Below, piece by piece: positions 63,289 through 64,000 of a stretch of DNA of 64,000 bases. A program made the position numbers and the translations under genes. Origin of the DNA: Cerasicoccus sp. TK19100 (GTDB lineage: Bacteria > Verrucomicrobiota > Verrucomicrobiia > Opitutales > Cerasicoccaceae); assembly GCF_027257155.1 (NCBI RefSeq), contig NZ_JAPWDU010000011.1, positions 1 to 64,000 of the forward strand, given 5' to 3'. Position 1 is the stretch's first letter. Each line of letters opens with the position of its first letter. The notes under the pieces are model-generated. The model was not told the DNA's origin and ran no database searches. It saw nothing but the letters and a program-made list of their open reading frames with translations.

Positions 63289-64000
63289 ATGGATAACGAC
63301 GAATCCTTGCCTCTGCTGCGCCGTTTGCGGCAGGAAATTCTCTTTGCCCGGCAGCGTGTTTACCGGGCCGGCTCGCCCACGCCCCTGGAGCAACTGCCCC
63401 TGCCCGGCTTCGATGGCGAGATCTGGGTCAAGCGCGAGGACGTCTCCCCGATTAAGGCCTACAAGTGGCGCGGGGCCTTTAACCGCATGGCCATCATGAC
63501 GCCGGAGGAATCCGCCGCTGGCGTCGTCACCGCATCCGCGGGCAACCACGCCCAAGGCGTCGCGCTGGCCGCGGGTAAGCTTGGCGTGCGCGCCGATATT
63601 TTCATGCCCGGCACCACGCCTGCAGTTAAGCAAAACGCCGTCAAGCGACTCGGCGGCGACATGGTAAAGATTCATCTCGTCGGCGACGCCTACGATGAGG
63701 CCGTTCAGGCCGCCCAAGACTTTGCATCACAAAGTAAGGCAACCATCATCCACGCCTATGATGACCTGCACGTCATGGCGGGCCAAGGCTCGCTGGCGGA
63801 CGAGGTGGTCATGTCCGGCCAGGGTCCGTTCGATGTCGCCTTTTTGCAAATCGGCGGCGGCGGCATGGCCGCAGGTGTCGGCTGCTGGCTGCGCATGTTT
63901 TGGCCGGATATCAAACTGATCGGCGTCGAGGGCGTTGACCAGGCTTCGATGAAGGCAGCCATTGCTGCGGACAAGCCCGTGCGCCTGGACAATATCGACA
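63289..64000 (+). CDS. ilvA: Threonine ammonia-lyase (dehydratase), cut by window end
   Basis: PLP-dependent enzyme deaminating threonine to 2-oxobutanoate, first step to isoleucine. The first 237 residues are present and the frame runs off the end of the window. The PLP lysine is in [13 protein letters not shown], the substrate loop [14 protein letters not shown] is intact, and [16 protein letters not shown] is the Gly-rich PLP-phosphate loop (family SGGGxLxxG). Biosynthetic or catabolic type cannot be told without the C-terminal domain. A copy of the dispersed palindrome lies in it at 63719-63736 (read as FASQSK). Confidence 0.88.
   Translation, partial: MDNDESLPLLRRLRQEILFARQRVYRAGSPTPLEQLPLPGFDGEIWVKREDVSPIKAYKWRGAFNRMAIMTPEESAAGVVTASAGNHAQGVALAAGKLGVRADIFMPGTTPAVKQNAVKRLGGDMVKIHLVGDAYDEAVQAAQDFASQSKATIIHAYDDLHVMAGQGSLADEVVMSGQGPFDVAFLQIGGGGMAAGVGCWLRMFWPDIKLIGVEGVDQASMKAAIAADKPVRLDNID

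Overview
The window looks like chromosomal DNA of a Verrucomicrobiota bacterium of the Opitutia/Puniceicoccales type. This is inferred from family content: a PEP-CTERM surface protein, large secreted parallel beta-helix and heparinase-like proteins ending in calcium-type D-x-D-x-DG...N..EYA segments, a homodimer-type glycyl-tRNA synthetase, and GC-rich coding DNA with many palindromic intergenic repeats. No plasmid, complete prophage or CRISPR array is visible. Species cannot be assigned without a database search.

Layout. 1-656 is a non-coding leader with a phased array of about ten 23-nt units, each carrying a small hairpin whose arms co-vary. 657-9091 holds an MFS transporter, an orphan NarL-type response regulator, a DUF971 protein and a giant alpha-2-macroglobulin. 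9093-17580 holds NAD+ DNA ligase lacking the usual zinc-finger cysteines, a TsaB-like protein, the TrkH/TrkA potassium system, a TraB/GumN-like protein and argH. 17608-24063 holds small proteins (including a receiver domain with no phosphoacceptor), an M48 lipoprotein protease, a DUF1275 membrane protein, an M20 peptidase, a RAYT transposase between inverted copies of its palindrome, and a UbiB-like kinase. 24222-35090 holds a lipase-like hydrolase, membrane proteins, two TatD nucleases, an OleC-like adenylating enzyme with a translated palindromic insertion, glyS, a nitrilase and two related composite inverted-repeat elements.

35091-37967 is a coherent peroxide-defence locus: oxyR diverges from ahpC, a near-perfect tetrameric OxyR operator lies between them, and trxB follows. 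38085-45429 is accessory in character: an AT-rich orphan gene between two identical terminators, cutA, a lipoprotein, a PEP-CTERM protein, an AraC regulator, a beta-helix/LamG protein and a decayed tyrosine recombinase beside tRNA-Arg(CCT). 45835-48523 encodes a VIT/vWA protein with a GlyGly-CTERM-like tail followed directly by a rhombosortase, a likely substrate/processing-enzyme pair. 48520-58704 holds a second beta-helix protein paralogous to the first, an alcohol dehydrogenase, tRNA-Lys(TTT), scpB, a serine beta-lactamase-like hydrolase and a heparinase II/III-like lyase. 58949-64000 holds a metallo-beta-lactamase hydrolase, small secreted and membrane proteins, an MBOAT/SGNH pair for polysaccharide O-acylation, and a threonine dehydratase cut by the window end.

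Two themes run across the window. One is secreted carbohydrate-active and surface proteins (two beta-helix proteins, heparinase-like lyase, MBOAT/SGNH, PEP-CTERM, GlyGly-CTERM). The other is a dense population of palindromic repeats, including a short palindrome (core CTTTGCATCGCAAAG) that recurs inside at least five genes and is translated in them.
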